A program made the translations under genes and the position numbers. Shown in pieces: positions 1 to 10,106 of a DNA stretch of 64,000 nucleotides (position 1 is the stretch's first letter; each line of letters opens with the position of its first letter). The stretch is from Albula goreensis (lineage: Eukaryota; Chordata; Actinopteri; Albuliformes; Albulidae). Location of the stretch: NCBI GenBank assembly GCA_022829145.1, contig CM040745.1, positions 25,078,906 to 25,142,905 of the forward strand, in the 5' to 3' direction. The notes under the pieces were generated by a model. That model saw nothing but the letters and a program-made list of their open reading frames with translations. It was not told the origin of the DNA and did not search any database.

Positions 1-78
1 AGTGTTAGCTTCCAGTTGAACCGGCAGGGTCTTTGTTCTAACATCTCTCTATCTCCTCTGCTGGATGTGGCATTCCAG
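1..78 (+). other. 3' end of the upstream vwa8 intron
   Basis: This is pyrimidine-rich intron sequence with a TCTCTCTATCTCC tract, ending in CCAG immediately before the first visible exon. No coding sequence is visible in it. Confidence 0.8.
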
Positions 79-185
79 GCCAAGTCAAAGACGGGGTCCT
101 GAGGATTGGAAAGGTCTCAGCTCCTGTGTATAAACCTGAGGAGAAAATGAAGGTTCCAGATGTCCTTTTTTATGAGAACACTCAG
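79..185 (+). CDS. vwa8: vwa8 visible exon 1
   Basis: The exon opens with two bases that complete a Gly codon begun in an exon outside the window, then encodes w1-w35 and ends CTCAG|gtaaat. It reads through VLRIG, APVYKP and KVPDVLFYENTQ, the strand leading into the third AAA module of VWA8. The acceptor is CCAG. Everything N-terminal to this point is missing from the window. Confidence 0.93.
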
Positions 186-2334
186 GTAAATCTGATACAA
201 TTCCACCGCCACATAATTACATGTAAGGGTTGACCTTCCTTGACTGATGATCTCCAGAGCCAGGGATCCTACTGAGTGTACATCAGGAATGGTATCAAGG
301 CCTTGAATAAAACGCAGTGTTCTTGGGTCAGAAGTGGTGTCTCATCAATGCCCTCAAAGAGCCATAACATTTTTTTATGACACTAGCATCTAGTGTGCGC
401 ACACACACGCAGGCACAGGTCATTCACGGATCCATTTAAATTATATTCAAAATCAGACTTCATTACGAGTGATTTTGGATGTTCTCTACTGTGACCCATT
501 TCAATTTCCAGCCCTAGCCCTCTTATCGTGCTTCCCCTAATCAAAACGGAAGCAGAGCTAGATTGTATCTTATCCGCTGCCTATTCATCTCCTGGTCGGG
601 GTGTGTAATTCTTTTGCGATCATTGTCTCTCTTGATAGGCTTTGCGGTATTAAGCAGCTAATCGCTCCCTGAAATGGATTTGCAGTTGGAGCTCTGTCTT
701 ATACCTCTCAGTGCTACGCTGCCCTGTTGTGCATGGAATGAACTCCTGCCTTCTTATGTCAGAGGAATGAAAGACTTAGGAAATGAGATCATTTTCAGGT
801 GGAATACCTTCATCTCTCTAGAAGAGAGGAGAGTGCTAATTCTGTGTGGTAATAAGATAACACAAGGGTGAGCGAGTCAGTGATGAGTGGGACAAAACTG
901 AGGAGATGATGTGGAAATGTAGATCAGCACAGATGTGTACATATACAGTATATCAGTATGTGTGTCTTGGATTCATTGGCAGCAATTGAGGGATGCACTG
1001 TGGACGATAAGTGCCCGCTTCCCTTCTAGCTTGCTATCATAAAAGTCAAAGCTTGGGGTTTTGTTATGGCCCAGGTGAGGTGTATGTGTGTATTATGAAA
1101 TCATGCAATACACAGACCAAGAATAGAGCAAAAACTATGTGGGCATTAGGGAGTGAGATCTATTTGACCCTAATCTGCCATGGCCCTCCAGCACTCTGTT
1201 ACCTACAAAACATTGAGGAAAGAAAGCCATAAAATAAATGTAATCATAAGATTCATGGATAATTCTTGGTGTGAGATTTCAGTCAATAGCAGCTGTGTTG
1301 GCAGCAGCTCCTTCATCAGGCGTAGGTCTGCCCTTTCTTCCTCCATATTAAAATATCCACGGTGTTGCTTCATCAGACTGGACCTTATTGAATTAGAGCT
1401 CCTTGGAGCAGCATACAGTGGCTCTGCCTCAGTGAGTTCTGGGTCGGGCCGCATGCAGCTGAGGCGTGTGAGTACCCTCAGGGGGTGCCGAGGAGAGAGA
1501 CGGCCTAGATCTGCCGCTTCCACTGTCCTGCCCCACCCCGCCCGCTCCACTTTAGAGTGACCCTGTTATCCAGGAATGGAGGCAAAGGAGGGGCAGTGAG
1601 AAAGCAGTGGAGCTCAAGGTGGCAAATGAGAACATAGCCTAGGAAGGAGGGCAGCCTGTTCTGCTGCATCCGACTCATTTTCCCAGCATTTTCTTTGCTC
1701 TCTGTCAGATCTAAGTAAATGGTTGGAACACTGGTGCTCCTCGTGTGATTAACATTGTTTTAGTGTATTTTTTTAATGCAACCAACTTGCAAAGAGAAAA
1801 TTCATATTGTAAATTAGATTGAAAATGTGTTTAATAATTAATTCATTTGATCATATTATACTTTTGTCCTGGAAAAAAAAAATTACTGGGGTACTGTCTG
1901 ATTTTGTTTGCACAATTAACATTAGGGTGAGCCTTTTCTATGTGCTTATGGCAATAACATATTATTGTACAGGTGTAGGCTAAGCTTGATCTAATAACTT
2001 GCCTGAAATGCCAATGATCACATTCAGTATGGTATGAATTATGACAGAAACAACCTGATGTACTGTTTAAAACTGTATAAATATATATCTAGCCTCAATG
2101 CTACATGGTGACCATGCTCAGACTGCTTGCCCAAGTGTGCTTTCATTTTCTTTTTACAGAATGTACAGCAGTCCTTTTCCCATGCGCTGGGTATGAAAAT
2201 TTGTGCACAGTCATATTGTGATAAGGGAGTGTACCACAGTGTTGCTCCCATGTTTTGATCATGACCAGTGCCATGCGTTTTCATTGGAGTCAGGGGGTGC
2301 ACCACGGTGGTTGACTCTTGCTTTACTCCTGCAG
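186..2334 (+). other. intron 1
   Basis: A GT-AG intron of about 2.1 kb with a good acceptor (CTCCTGCAG). Around 1180-1560 both strands stay open for more than 110 codons, but neither frame has a recognisable motif. Nothing else is identifiable. Confidence 0.8.
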
Positions 2335-2406
2335 CATATGATGCTGATGGAGGACATTCTGAAAGACTTCCTGCTGGGTGAGCATCTGCTGTTGGTGGGG
2401 AACCAG
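2335..2406 (+). CDS. vwa8: vwa8 visible exon 2 (start of the Walker A region)
   Basis: 24 whole codons (w36-w59, phase 0 at both ends) read LMEDILKDFLLGEHLLLVGNQ. The closing VGNQ is the beta strand and first half of the P-loop of the third AAA module; the loop is completed by exon 3. The donor is CAG|gtgagt. Confidence 0.95.
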
Positions 2407-2570
2407 GTGAGTGGCCGCAAGGGACTGTCTGTACTGGACATATGGCTCCAGTAGTTAAAGCCTGCTTTCTCAGCACATGGAAGGCAGGGTCAGAAACATG
2501 AACGTAAACACTGATATAATGGGAGACCCACAGACAATAGGTAGTCATTCACTTAATGTGTCAATAAGTA

Positions 2571-2609
2571 TTATATTATATTATATTATATTATATTATA
2601 TTATATTAT
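2571..2609 (+). repeat. (TTATA)n pentanucleotide microsatellite
   Basis: Nearly eight perfect head-to-tail copies of TTATA lie in intron 2. Nothing suggests a function. Confidence 0.97.
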
Positions 2610-2775
2610 GTAAATATAGGTTCATATAAAGATTAAGGCTTAGATTTAATAGACGTAGATTTATACACACTGTACATTTGACATAAATTAAATCGCCACG
2701 GCATTTTCTTCCACACTTATACTTAGATAGTTTCAGTGCTTACATTTCCTTCATGGCAATGAGGGAAAGTTTACT

Positions 2776-3360
2776 GTGGGACTGAGGGGCTTTTATGGGA
2801 GGGCTGGACTCTTCAGGCCCTCCAGCTGGGTTCCACCATACACCAAGCCACCCACGCCCTGTCTGTCTCATCCCTGGACTCCGTGCCCCCACACTGGCCT
2901 GTGGGATCTGGGAAGGGGACGTGGGTGTCCATTTGTCTCGGTACTGTCATGCTGGGTGACTGTGTGTATGAAAGTGATGTTCAAGGCCTTGAACACGCCC
3001 AGGGCATCATTGACCATGAACGTGCATCGGAAATGTGAAGTGCAGATTGATGCCGGAATGCGGCACTTAATGAGCCGGTCAGCACTACATAGAAATGTGC
3101 TGAAGCATCTGCTCTACACTCAGCAAGTAGCTACCTCCAAGGAGGAATATACAGCCCTTATTGTGAAAACTAAAAAATCTTATCAAAGGCCTCGGTTGTG
3201 TGTGGGTCTTCTGCCAGAACAGTTTACACAACTAAATAATTGTTTGGATGTGATTGCCAAGCACATTGTTGACCTTTATAAATTTGATTTACAGATACTT
3301 AACTTACCCAAAGATGCACAGGATTTTGAATTCATATCAGTTCAAACAGGGACATTGTGA
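2776..3360 (+). CDS. unrecognised open frame inside vwa8 intron 2
   Basis: An ATG-to-stop frame of 194 codons in the sense direction. The first 80 residues (Pro/Trp/Cys-rich) look like translated intron. From the internal ATG at 3016 the remaining 114 residues have protein-like composition: CEVQIDAGM, VLKHLLYTQQ, a Lys-rich stretch, then FTQLNNCLDVIAKHIVDLY and QDFEFISV before TGA. The pattern VLKHLLY..QQ faintly recalls p31comet (MAD2L1BP), but the similarity is too weak to name it and the frame is shorter than that family. An ATTAAA follows the stop by a few bases. It could be a decayed retrocopy, a nested gene, an alternative exon or chance. No promoter or flanking exon was identified. Confidence 0.25.
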   Translation: MGLRGFYGRAGLFRPSSWVPPYTKPPTPCLSHPWTPCPHTGLWDLGRGRGCPFVSVLSCWVTVCMKVMFKALNTPRASLTMNVHRKCEVQIDAGMRHLMSRSALHRNVLKHLLYTQQVATSKEEYTALIVKTKKSYQRPRLCVGLLPEQFTQLNNCLDVIAKHIVDLYKFDLQILNLPKDAQDFEFISVQTGTL

Positions 3361-3682
3361 AAATGTGATTAAATTAAATGTAAGTCCATTGCTCATAGAT
3401 CTATTTTAGTTAACTTGAACCAGAAAAATACTGCACTGTTGTCTTGGCAACTCTTCCAGTAAGATGAATCTATCATCCAACATCCCTATGTATAATATGG
3501 ACATGGAGATGTTTCAAATAATACTTGCAAACATGACTAGAGAGGAATATATTTGTCTTTACAGGGAAACTCACTTGGAACAAACCTCAGAATAGCTATA
3601 ATGTGCATAGTAACATGTTGTATTATGTACAGGTATGGCACACAATTACTACAGGTAACATTTGTTTCTCTTTTTTCTACAG

Positions 3683-3759
3683 GGTGTGGGGAAGAACAAG
3701 ATTGCTGACAGGTTCCTACATCTCCTAAACAGACCTAGAGAATACCTTCAGCTCCATCG
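3683..3759 (+). CDS. vwa8: vwa8 visible exon 3 (P-loop completed)
   Basis: 25 codons (w60-w84) plus two bases of the Arg codon w85. The start, GVGKNK, completes a Walker A of form GNQGVGKN, with Asn where most P-loops have Ser or Thr. My recollection is that mammalian VWA8 has the same substitution in this module. It is followed by IADRFLHLLNRPREYLQLH, the helix after the P-loop. The donor is CG|gtacaa. Confidence 0.95.
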
Positions 3760-6700
3760 GTACAAATGAATTATGAATTTGTTTCCTCTGTGTCTTCCCT
3801 TTGCCACTGATTGAAAACTAGTGCATAGTCGAATGGATCAAGACCATTAAAAGCTGTCCCTGCTTTTTGCATTTGGTGATAGCTGCACACTACTTTTCTA
3901 CTTTTGAAGAAGATTGAGAGATCTTGACCTGTTTTGTGTTCTGTAATTCTGTCATTAGAAAAAATAGTTATTTTCCTCAGAACAGAATGTATTTTCAACA
4001 AGTGAATTTTGTATAGCCATGATTTTATTCTGCACAAAGTCCTTCACTCATATGGAACCTTCGTACGGAATAGAATCCCAAAAAGAAAATTATATAAACA
4101 TTAAACTTTTACTATATTTTATGTTTGAGGAGATGAGCTGAAACATACTCTCTAATGGCTGTTCTTTTTTCATTGCTACAAATAGCCTCTCTCAGTGTGG
4201 AAAATGGCACACAGGCAGTTATTAGGGTATATCAAAAGAGGCATATCTATAAAAAGATATAATAAACACCCTCCTCTCGCAGCTGTGCTCGGACTGCTGC
4301 ATTAAAAAAGCTCACTCTTCTTTCCAAGGGTAAAGGCAGCTATTTTTGTCTCGGGTAAATTAGGACACCTGTCCAGGGGCCAATGGGATTCAAGGGATTC
4401 AGAGTTCTTTAGAAGATGTACTTTTGTAGGACTCTTGAAGGACATCTATTAACAGCTTCACATCCCAAATATACCAGAAAGTCAGAAATCGGTGAAGTTT
4501 GGCTTCAGTTCGAGGAACTTCAGATAAAATAGCGCATAGTTCTGTTGCAGCTTGGAAAAGCCGTGCATTGTCCGTGGTTGACATGTATGGTGTCATCAGT
4601 TTAGATACGAGACTTAATGGTTCAAATGCTTCTTTACAGAGGGCTTTTTAGAGGAAATTCATATGATATATCAGGGGAGGTTATCTATGTAATATATCAC
4701 TTTTAGCGCCATTAAGTGCACTCATAAAAGTAGAATGAAAGTTCAGGTACGCATGCACATATTTCTGTACCATGCTTCTTTAAGTTTATTCTTCTTGAAC
4801 ACTTTCAGGAGCAGATTTTTTTCATATGTGTCCTCATCCCTGTCTGGTGAACAATGTTCTAAAAATGTTTTTTATAGCTCTGGCTGAATTTAGTGAAAAG
4901 GACAACCTTAAAGTTAAGGTGACATGTGGTGTTTCGCAGCAGTAAAAAAGCAATGTGGAACACATCGTCTCTGCGGGATCGGTCCTGTGCTTTAATTGAA
5001 GAGATGCAGGTGCTCAGAGATAGCACGTGACGTTAGCTTTTTTAGGACACAAAACAGGGGCATGATGGTATGTTTGGGGTTGACAATGAGGTGTGGGTGT
5101 GGGTGTGGGGGGGTGCCATTTCATGAGTGGTTTTTGCAGCAGGTGTGACAGTGCTTTATAAGAGCAGGTTGTTATGGTTATGACAGGTGCGAAATGCAGT
5201 CCCCTGACCTCACAGAGGTGTAGCGGTCGTACTGTAGTTCCCTCATTATGTGGAATGACTGCAGATTCAGTGCTCAGGGTGAACTGTTTAGGCAGCCTTC
5301 TCTGAATCAGAAGGTACAGATGGAAATTCATCAGTGACTTTATACGCATTAACATGCTCAAACAGTTAAGGCACTTCTGCTCTGCAAGAGTATTTGTTTT
5401 TCTCCAAATACTCACTGGGCTTTTCCAAGACATTCTACCTGCATTTGTACAGTACAAGTTAAAGATATATGGAAAATGACAATATTTATATTTTGCCACT
5501 TGTCACCTGCCTAGTCACTAACTTACCCAAATCTCAAAAACTACCTTTTTAATACCATTTTGGGACGCATGGGAGCCTTCACTAGGTAGCTGTCTGGGAA
5601 ATTGTTTTTGATTAAACTGAATACTTTACCAGCTTGAAATGAAATATTAAGTGATCCACAGTTGTATGGCTTCTTTTATTTCACTTTTAATCAATGGATA
5701 TTTAGATTCTGGGAGTATATGCTTCCACACACCCCTTGTTGGTGATATCCTCCCCTCTGAGTTCCAAGTTCACAACACCTTAGACTGTGTTGTTCAAGAA
5801 ACATAAGCAGACTGAACAGTCTTGGTCTCATACTGACAGATCCCGACTTCAATCTCTTTCAAAGTCACTGAGGTCTCGTCTCACTGGCAGCCATAATTAT
5901 TGACAACAAGGCCTGTCCGGCGTTTGTCTACATGACCCAATGTATGCTCAGATATTAATTGCTCATTTATATTTTTTGCACCCAAATGTGTAGGATAGAG
6001 GAAATGGATTCCCTGGGAAGAAAAGCTGTTAGATGGAGCTTAGACTTGCACTTGAATCTCACTGCTCTCACGATCCTTGTCATTTGTGAAAGTCATTTGG
6101 AAGTCATAGCTGAAAGCTAATGAGTCCTGATAGACCCTATAGAGAGGGTTAATATGAGCACCTCTGGGATTCTTCTCCTGAGTAATTCCACCAAGAGGTG
6201 CTTCTTATCATAACCAGGACACTCAGATGGGGCTGTGTCCATTTGAAGGAAACCGGGTCACATTTATTTAATTCATCTCAGGGGGCATGGTGGATGTGGA
6301 AGAGAAGATTAGAAACCCAAGACTGTATTATCAGGGGGAAGGAAAATCTGCAGATGTTTGAAGCTGTTTATGGAATTACCGCCTGACACTTTCCAGTCAG
6401 CCTACATTACCCTGCAACTCCCTGCTGATCCATTCCCTTTGTAGTAAGATCATTGGTATCAGCAACTATTGTCTTAAATTAGAATTATCAGGGAAATACC
6501 AAGATTTTCCAATATGATTGGTAGAAATGGATTCATGAATTATGTGGCATATAAATGAAATGTTCTTTGTTTTTATGTGCTGCTGAAGAATGTGTGCATT
6601 AGCCTAACTGAGTAAAAATGTTGGCTGAGTGGGTGCATTTCAGCATATGTCCTGTCTAAATCTGTGCTGGTGGGAGCTAATGAAAGAATTTTAATTATGC

Positions 6701-7009
6701 AAATGTAATCTGTAATCTGAAGGGGCACTGCCCTTGTAAGTAAGGCAAGAAATGGACAGAAGCTCTCATGTATTTGAAATGAGTGAATGAATGAATGCAG
6801 TGAATGCAGAAACGTGAATGCAGAAAATCAATGAAAAGGAAGTAAAGCCAAAAATATCTGTATTGGTATAGAGATTTGCATTGGTATTGAATAGGCATAC
6901 ACACGAGTACACATGTAGGCCTGTGTATGTCTAGTCCCTACATCTGTACCTGTGTGTGGATATATGCATGCTAAAGTGACCCCTATTGAGACTCTTCCTT
7001 CTTTTGCAG
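3760..7009 (+). other. intron 3
   Basis: About 3.25 kb. It contains three long open frames on the minus strand (3771-4037, 4399-4596 extendable to about 4641, and 5014-5499), none recognised. A short cluster of TGAATG repeats lies near 6783-6830. No transposon or RNA gene was recognised. The acceptor is CTTTTGCAG. Confidence 0.75.
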
Positions 7010-7085
7010 GGATACAACAGTCCAATCCCTGACCCTGCAGCCCTCTGTGCGAGATGGCATCATTGTGTACGAAGACTCACCCCTG
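7010..7085 (+). CDS. vwa8: vwa8 visible exon 4
   Basis: The first base completes Arg w85, followed by 25 codons (w86-w110): DTTVQSLTLQPSVRDGIIVY and EDSPL. This is the segment between the P-loop helix and Walker B of the third AAA module. The donor, CTG|gttagt, has T at +3 rather than the usual purine. Confidence 0.93.
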
Positions 7086-8577
7086 GTTAGTGTGACCCTG
7101 CCCCCTTCCCAGTGTGCCCCTCTTAAATGCTCTGCCACCCCCCCACACATCTATTGTCCAAAGAAATACCAATGATCACAGAAAATGGGGCAATCTTTGC
7201 TGCGCTTTTGGTGGAGAGTGTGTATGGGTGTGCAGTGTAGTTGAAAGCAGATGGCTCTGCCTTTTCTCTAGTGGGAACATGCAACGTGCCAGGCAACACT
7301 CTGAACAGGGCCTGCTCTAGTGGGGAAAACACTGTTAAAAATTCATCAGTGACCTGTGGACGATCTGTTATATTCATGTCCATGACTGTACATTCGCTTG
7401 TTTATTATCCAGGGAAGGTTCTGTTTTTCTGTTATGGCGTCTTTTACCAGTTGTGCACAGAGACCTGGGTGATGCAGGTTCTTTTTAAAATGCATGTTAA
7501 TGATCTTAGAGCTACATAGAGGGTGTAGCAGGATAAAAGCTCTCTACAGCTCCAGAGTCTGCTGCTTCAATTAGTGCCCAGCTGTTGCTCTTTGGTTATT
7601 AATAGTGTCAGCTTTGAAGGATGTCCCTTCCACTGTGAATGCCCTACAAAAGCTAGAATATTGTACCGGGAGAACTGATAAAAAGCAAACAGCACCAAAA
7701 GCCGCCCTGCTGTGCATGATATTGTAAGGCATAGTCTTGTTTATACAATTTCTATCAAGGTTTTGTCTTGAGATTGTAAAGATTTAACAGGAAAATAGTG
7801 AACAGGGTCATTTTTTCATCCACTCAGTTTACAGTTTTACTACATGGCATTTTACTGCTTTTAATTGAGAAACCTATTTATCAACACATGTTTTATAAAA
7901 CTCATAGGTATTTGCACATGCAAGGGGAACCAAAGGGCTCGCAAGGGGCAGTTCAGCCCATGGGAACATGGGCTTTGGACAAATTGGATTTACCATCCAG
8001 TCAGAGGATGTGTTATTTCCCTAATTTCCCAAACTGACATTCTGCAACTTTAATACCAACTCTTCAGGCTCCATGACCCATATTACAAATTGAAATGTAA
8101 TCATTAATAATTTACTATGAGTACTATAGATTTCCTGCCATGATTTTTTTTAGTTTGACTATCTTACAGTCATGGATAGTAATGATCAGCAAGAGTGCTA
8201 AAAACCTGCAAATCTTTTTCAAAGGCCAAGACTTTTCATTATTGCTGTGCGCATACAAACCATGTTTTCTTTTTCCTCTATATCAGCAGCAGTCTTCACA
8301 AAATAATAAGCATTCATCCTTCTCATTACTTTACACAAGTAAACTTCTAAAGCTTTACTAATTACTCATCAAAACTCCAGTATGATAGCATTTGATTGCA
8401 GTTCATCAACCAAACAAAAGCCCACCTGTCTGCAACCCTAAGCAAATGAGAGGAGTAGCACAGGGGTAGGTGCTCTTCTTACCAATGCCATGAGCATATT
8501 GAGTGCTCACATAATGTTAATGTGTGAAAAACTGATCCTTCGGTTCGGACTGTCTTTGCTTTTGACTTTACAACCAG
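7086..8577 (+). other. intron 4
   Basis: About 1.5 kb, GT-AG (acceptor ACAACCAG). I see no gene, transposon or ordered repeat in it. Confidence 0.7.
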
Positions 8578-8713
8578 GTGAAAGCAGTAAAGATGGGCCA
8601 TATTCTGGTCATAGATGAAGCTGACAAAGCCCCCACCAACGTCACCTGCATCCTTAAGACCCTGGTTGAAAGTGGAGAGATGATCCTTGCAGATGGAAGG
8701 AGAATCGTTTCTG
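8578..8713 (+). CDS. vwa8: vwa8 visible exon 5 (Walker B)
   Basis: 45 codons (w111-w155) plus the first base of Asp w156. GHILVIDEADKAP carries a canonical Walker B with the acidic pair D123-E124, which coordinates Mg2+ and activates water in AAA+ ATPases. NVTCILKTLVE and GEMILADGRRIV follow, the latter being the loop typical of dynein-related AAA_5 modules. This is one of the most conserved exons in the window. The donor is G|gtaaga. Confidence 0.97.
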
Positions 8714-9170
8714 GTAAGAGGCTTTTGTCCATGGGTGACACTGCCTTTGCATTGGAGAATTGATCTATTGATCTGCGTGTCTAGGAACACCTTAGAGTTG
8801 TGTCCAGTGCCTGTGTAATGGTTGTCTGATAAAGACCTTTGCTCAAGTGATGCAAAAAAAAAAAAAATGTCTGTTTAGAGGCTGTCACCTGCATAGGGTC
8901 AGGTTGAGACAGGCTGTGAAACTGCACACAGCGAGCTGTTCTTCAGCTGTCATAGCTTTATGTTTGGCTCTGGAGTTTTCAACAGTTTTATGAGAAGAGC
9001 ATATTTCAACTCAGTGTATAAAGGGTCCCAACAAGTCTTGGTTGACCTCATGAATTATGCACAGTAGTTCTAATCAGGGCAGTAAACATCAGAATTGATA
9101 GTAATTAGTATATGACAGATAAGTGTGCATTCTGTGTGAGTAAGGTTTGTGAATCCTCTCACTGTTTCAG
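8714..9170 (+). other. intron 5
   Basis: 457 bp, GT-AG. A run of 14 A lies at 8854-8867 and the acceptor is CTGTTTCAG. Nothing else is visible. Confidence 0.75.
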
Positions 9171-9290
9171 ATCCTGTAGAGGCTGCAGGAAGGCCTAACA
9201 TCATTGTCATGCACCCAGACTTCAGGATGCTGGTACTGGCCAACCGCCCAGGCTTTCCTTTCCTGGGAAATGACTTCTTTGGTGCTCTAG
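9171..9290 (+). CDS. vwa8: vwa8 visible exon 6 (sensor 1)
   Basis: Completes Asp w156, encodes 39 codons (w157-w195) and gives the first base of Gly w196. The motif MLVLANRPGFPFLGNDFF contains the sensor-1 Asn (w180) after a hydrophobic strand and the sequence FPFLGNDFF typical of VWA8. The donor is G|gtaaag. Confidence 0.96.
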
Positions 9291-9900
9291 GTAAAGTGTG
9301 CTATTGTACTAATTCACTATAGCCTGAGTGTGTCCAATAATGTTGAAGCATTACAAATGTCATAGAAGTCACAAATGTATGCGCATGGGTTCTTTTTGTA
9401 TGCAATTCCATCATATTTTGGTGTAGTGCCTGTAAGTGAACAATGATGCTTTAAGTACACTGATGTTTTTTTAGTGTAGAGTATCCCAATGCCTGAAGAA
9501 TCCACTCACCTGCCATGTGTCATAGCAGGGCAGAGCAATCACAGTTTCAGCTGAAAGGTCATGTTCTGCAGCCAGACTAGAAAAGCAAGTGATAATAGGC
9601 CACTCAGTTAATTTATCTTTGGTTACTATCAGGATAACTTTAATCACCTCACCAGCAATTGCCCGGTAAACCAAATCATACAAACATATTTCGGTTAGTG
9701 AAGAAAATATAAGCATGGATCTTAAATATTTGTAAATTTGATCCGTAAATATTTTTCATTTGGAACAAAGCATTAAAATATGTAAAGGTATTGGATCTTT
9801 TTTTCACTAATTTTTAAAAACATGTATAATTCTGTTTTATCTGATAAGCGTGTGCAGGCGTGCGTGTTTGACCTTGTTTGAGGGTTTGTGTGTTGGTTAG
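9291..9900 (+). other. intron 6
   Basis: 610 bp, GT-AG. The acceptor region (9861-9900) is GT-rich rather than C/T-rich, which is unusual. No other feature was seen. Confidence 0.75.
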
Positions 9901-10106
9901 GGGACATCTTCAGCTGCCATGCGGTGGATAACCCCAAGCCTCAGGCAGAGCTGGCCATGCTGAAGCAGTATGGGCCTGATGTCCCTGATGCTGTACTCAA
10001 CAAGCTGGTGGCGGCTTTTGGGGAGCTGCGCACCATGGCAGACCAGGGAACCATCACCTACCCCTACTCAACCAGAGAGGTGGTCAACATTGTAAAGCAC
10101 CTGCAG
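9901..10106 (+). CDS. vwa8: vwa8 visible exon 7 (AAA lid)
   Basis: Two bases complete Gly w196, then 68 codons (w197-w264). DIFSCHAVDNP opens the exon, then a helical stretch (LNKLVAAFGELRTMADQGT) and YPYSTREVVNIVKHLQ. The last of these is the AAA lid, whose STRE Arg lies where sensor-2 or finger arginines occur in related modules; the role of that Arg is inferred. The donor is CAG|gtacca. Confidence 0.96.

Larger units (their letters stand above)
2407..3682 (+). other. intron 2 (hosts a microsatellite and an unexplained open frame)
   Basis: About 1.3 kb, GT-AG. It contains the TTATA repeat at 2571-2609 and the + strand open frame at 2776-3360, both listed separately. The acceptor has a good T-rich tract (TTTTTTCTACAG). 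Confidence 0.8.

Noticed and set aside
2039-2548. 169-codon open frame on the minus strand
   Set aside because: It lies across vwa8 exon 2 in antisense and has no domain-like pattern; it is a shadow of the coding exon plus AT-rich flank.
5014-5499. 161-codon minus-strand open frame in intron 3
   Set aside because: Part of it is translation of a GTGGGTGTGGG repeat (PTPTPTP) and the rest has no recognisable motif. I kept it out of the features, though it shares orientation with the two frames noted nearby.
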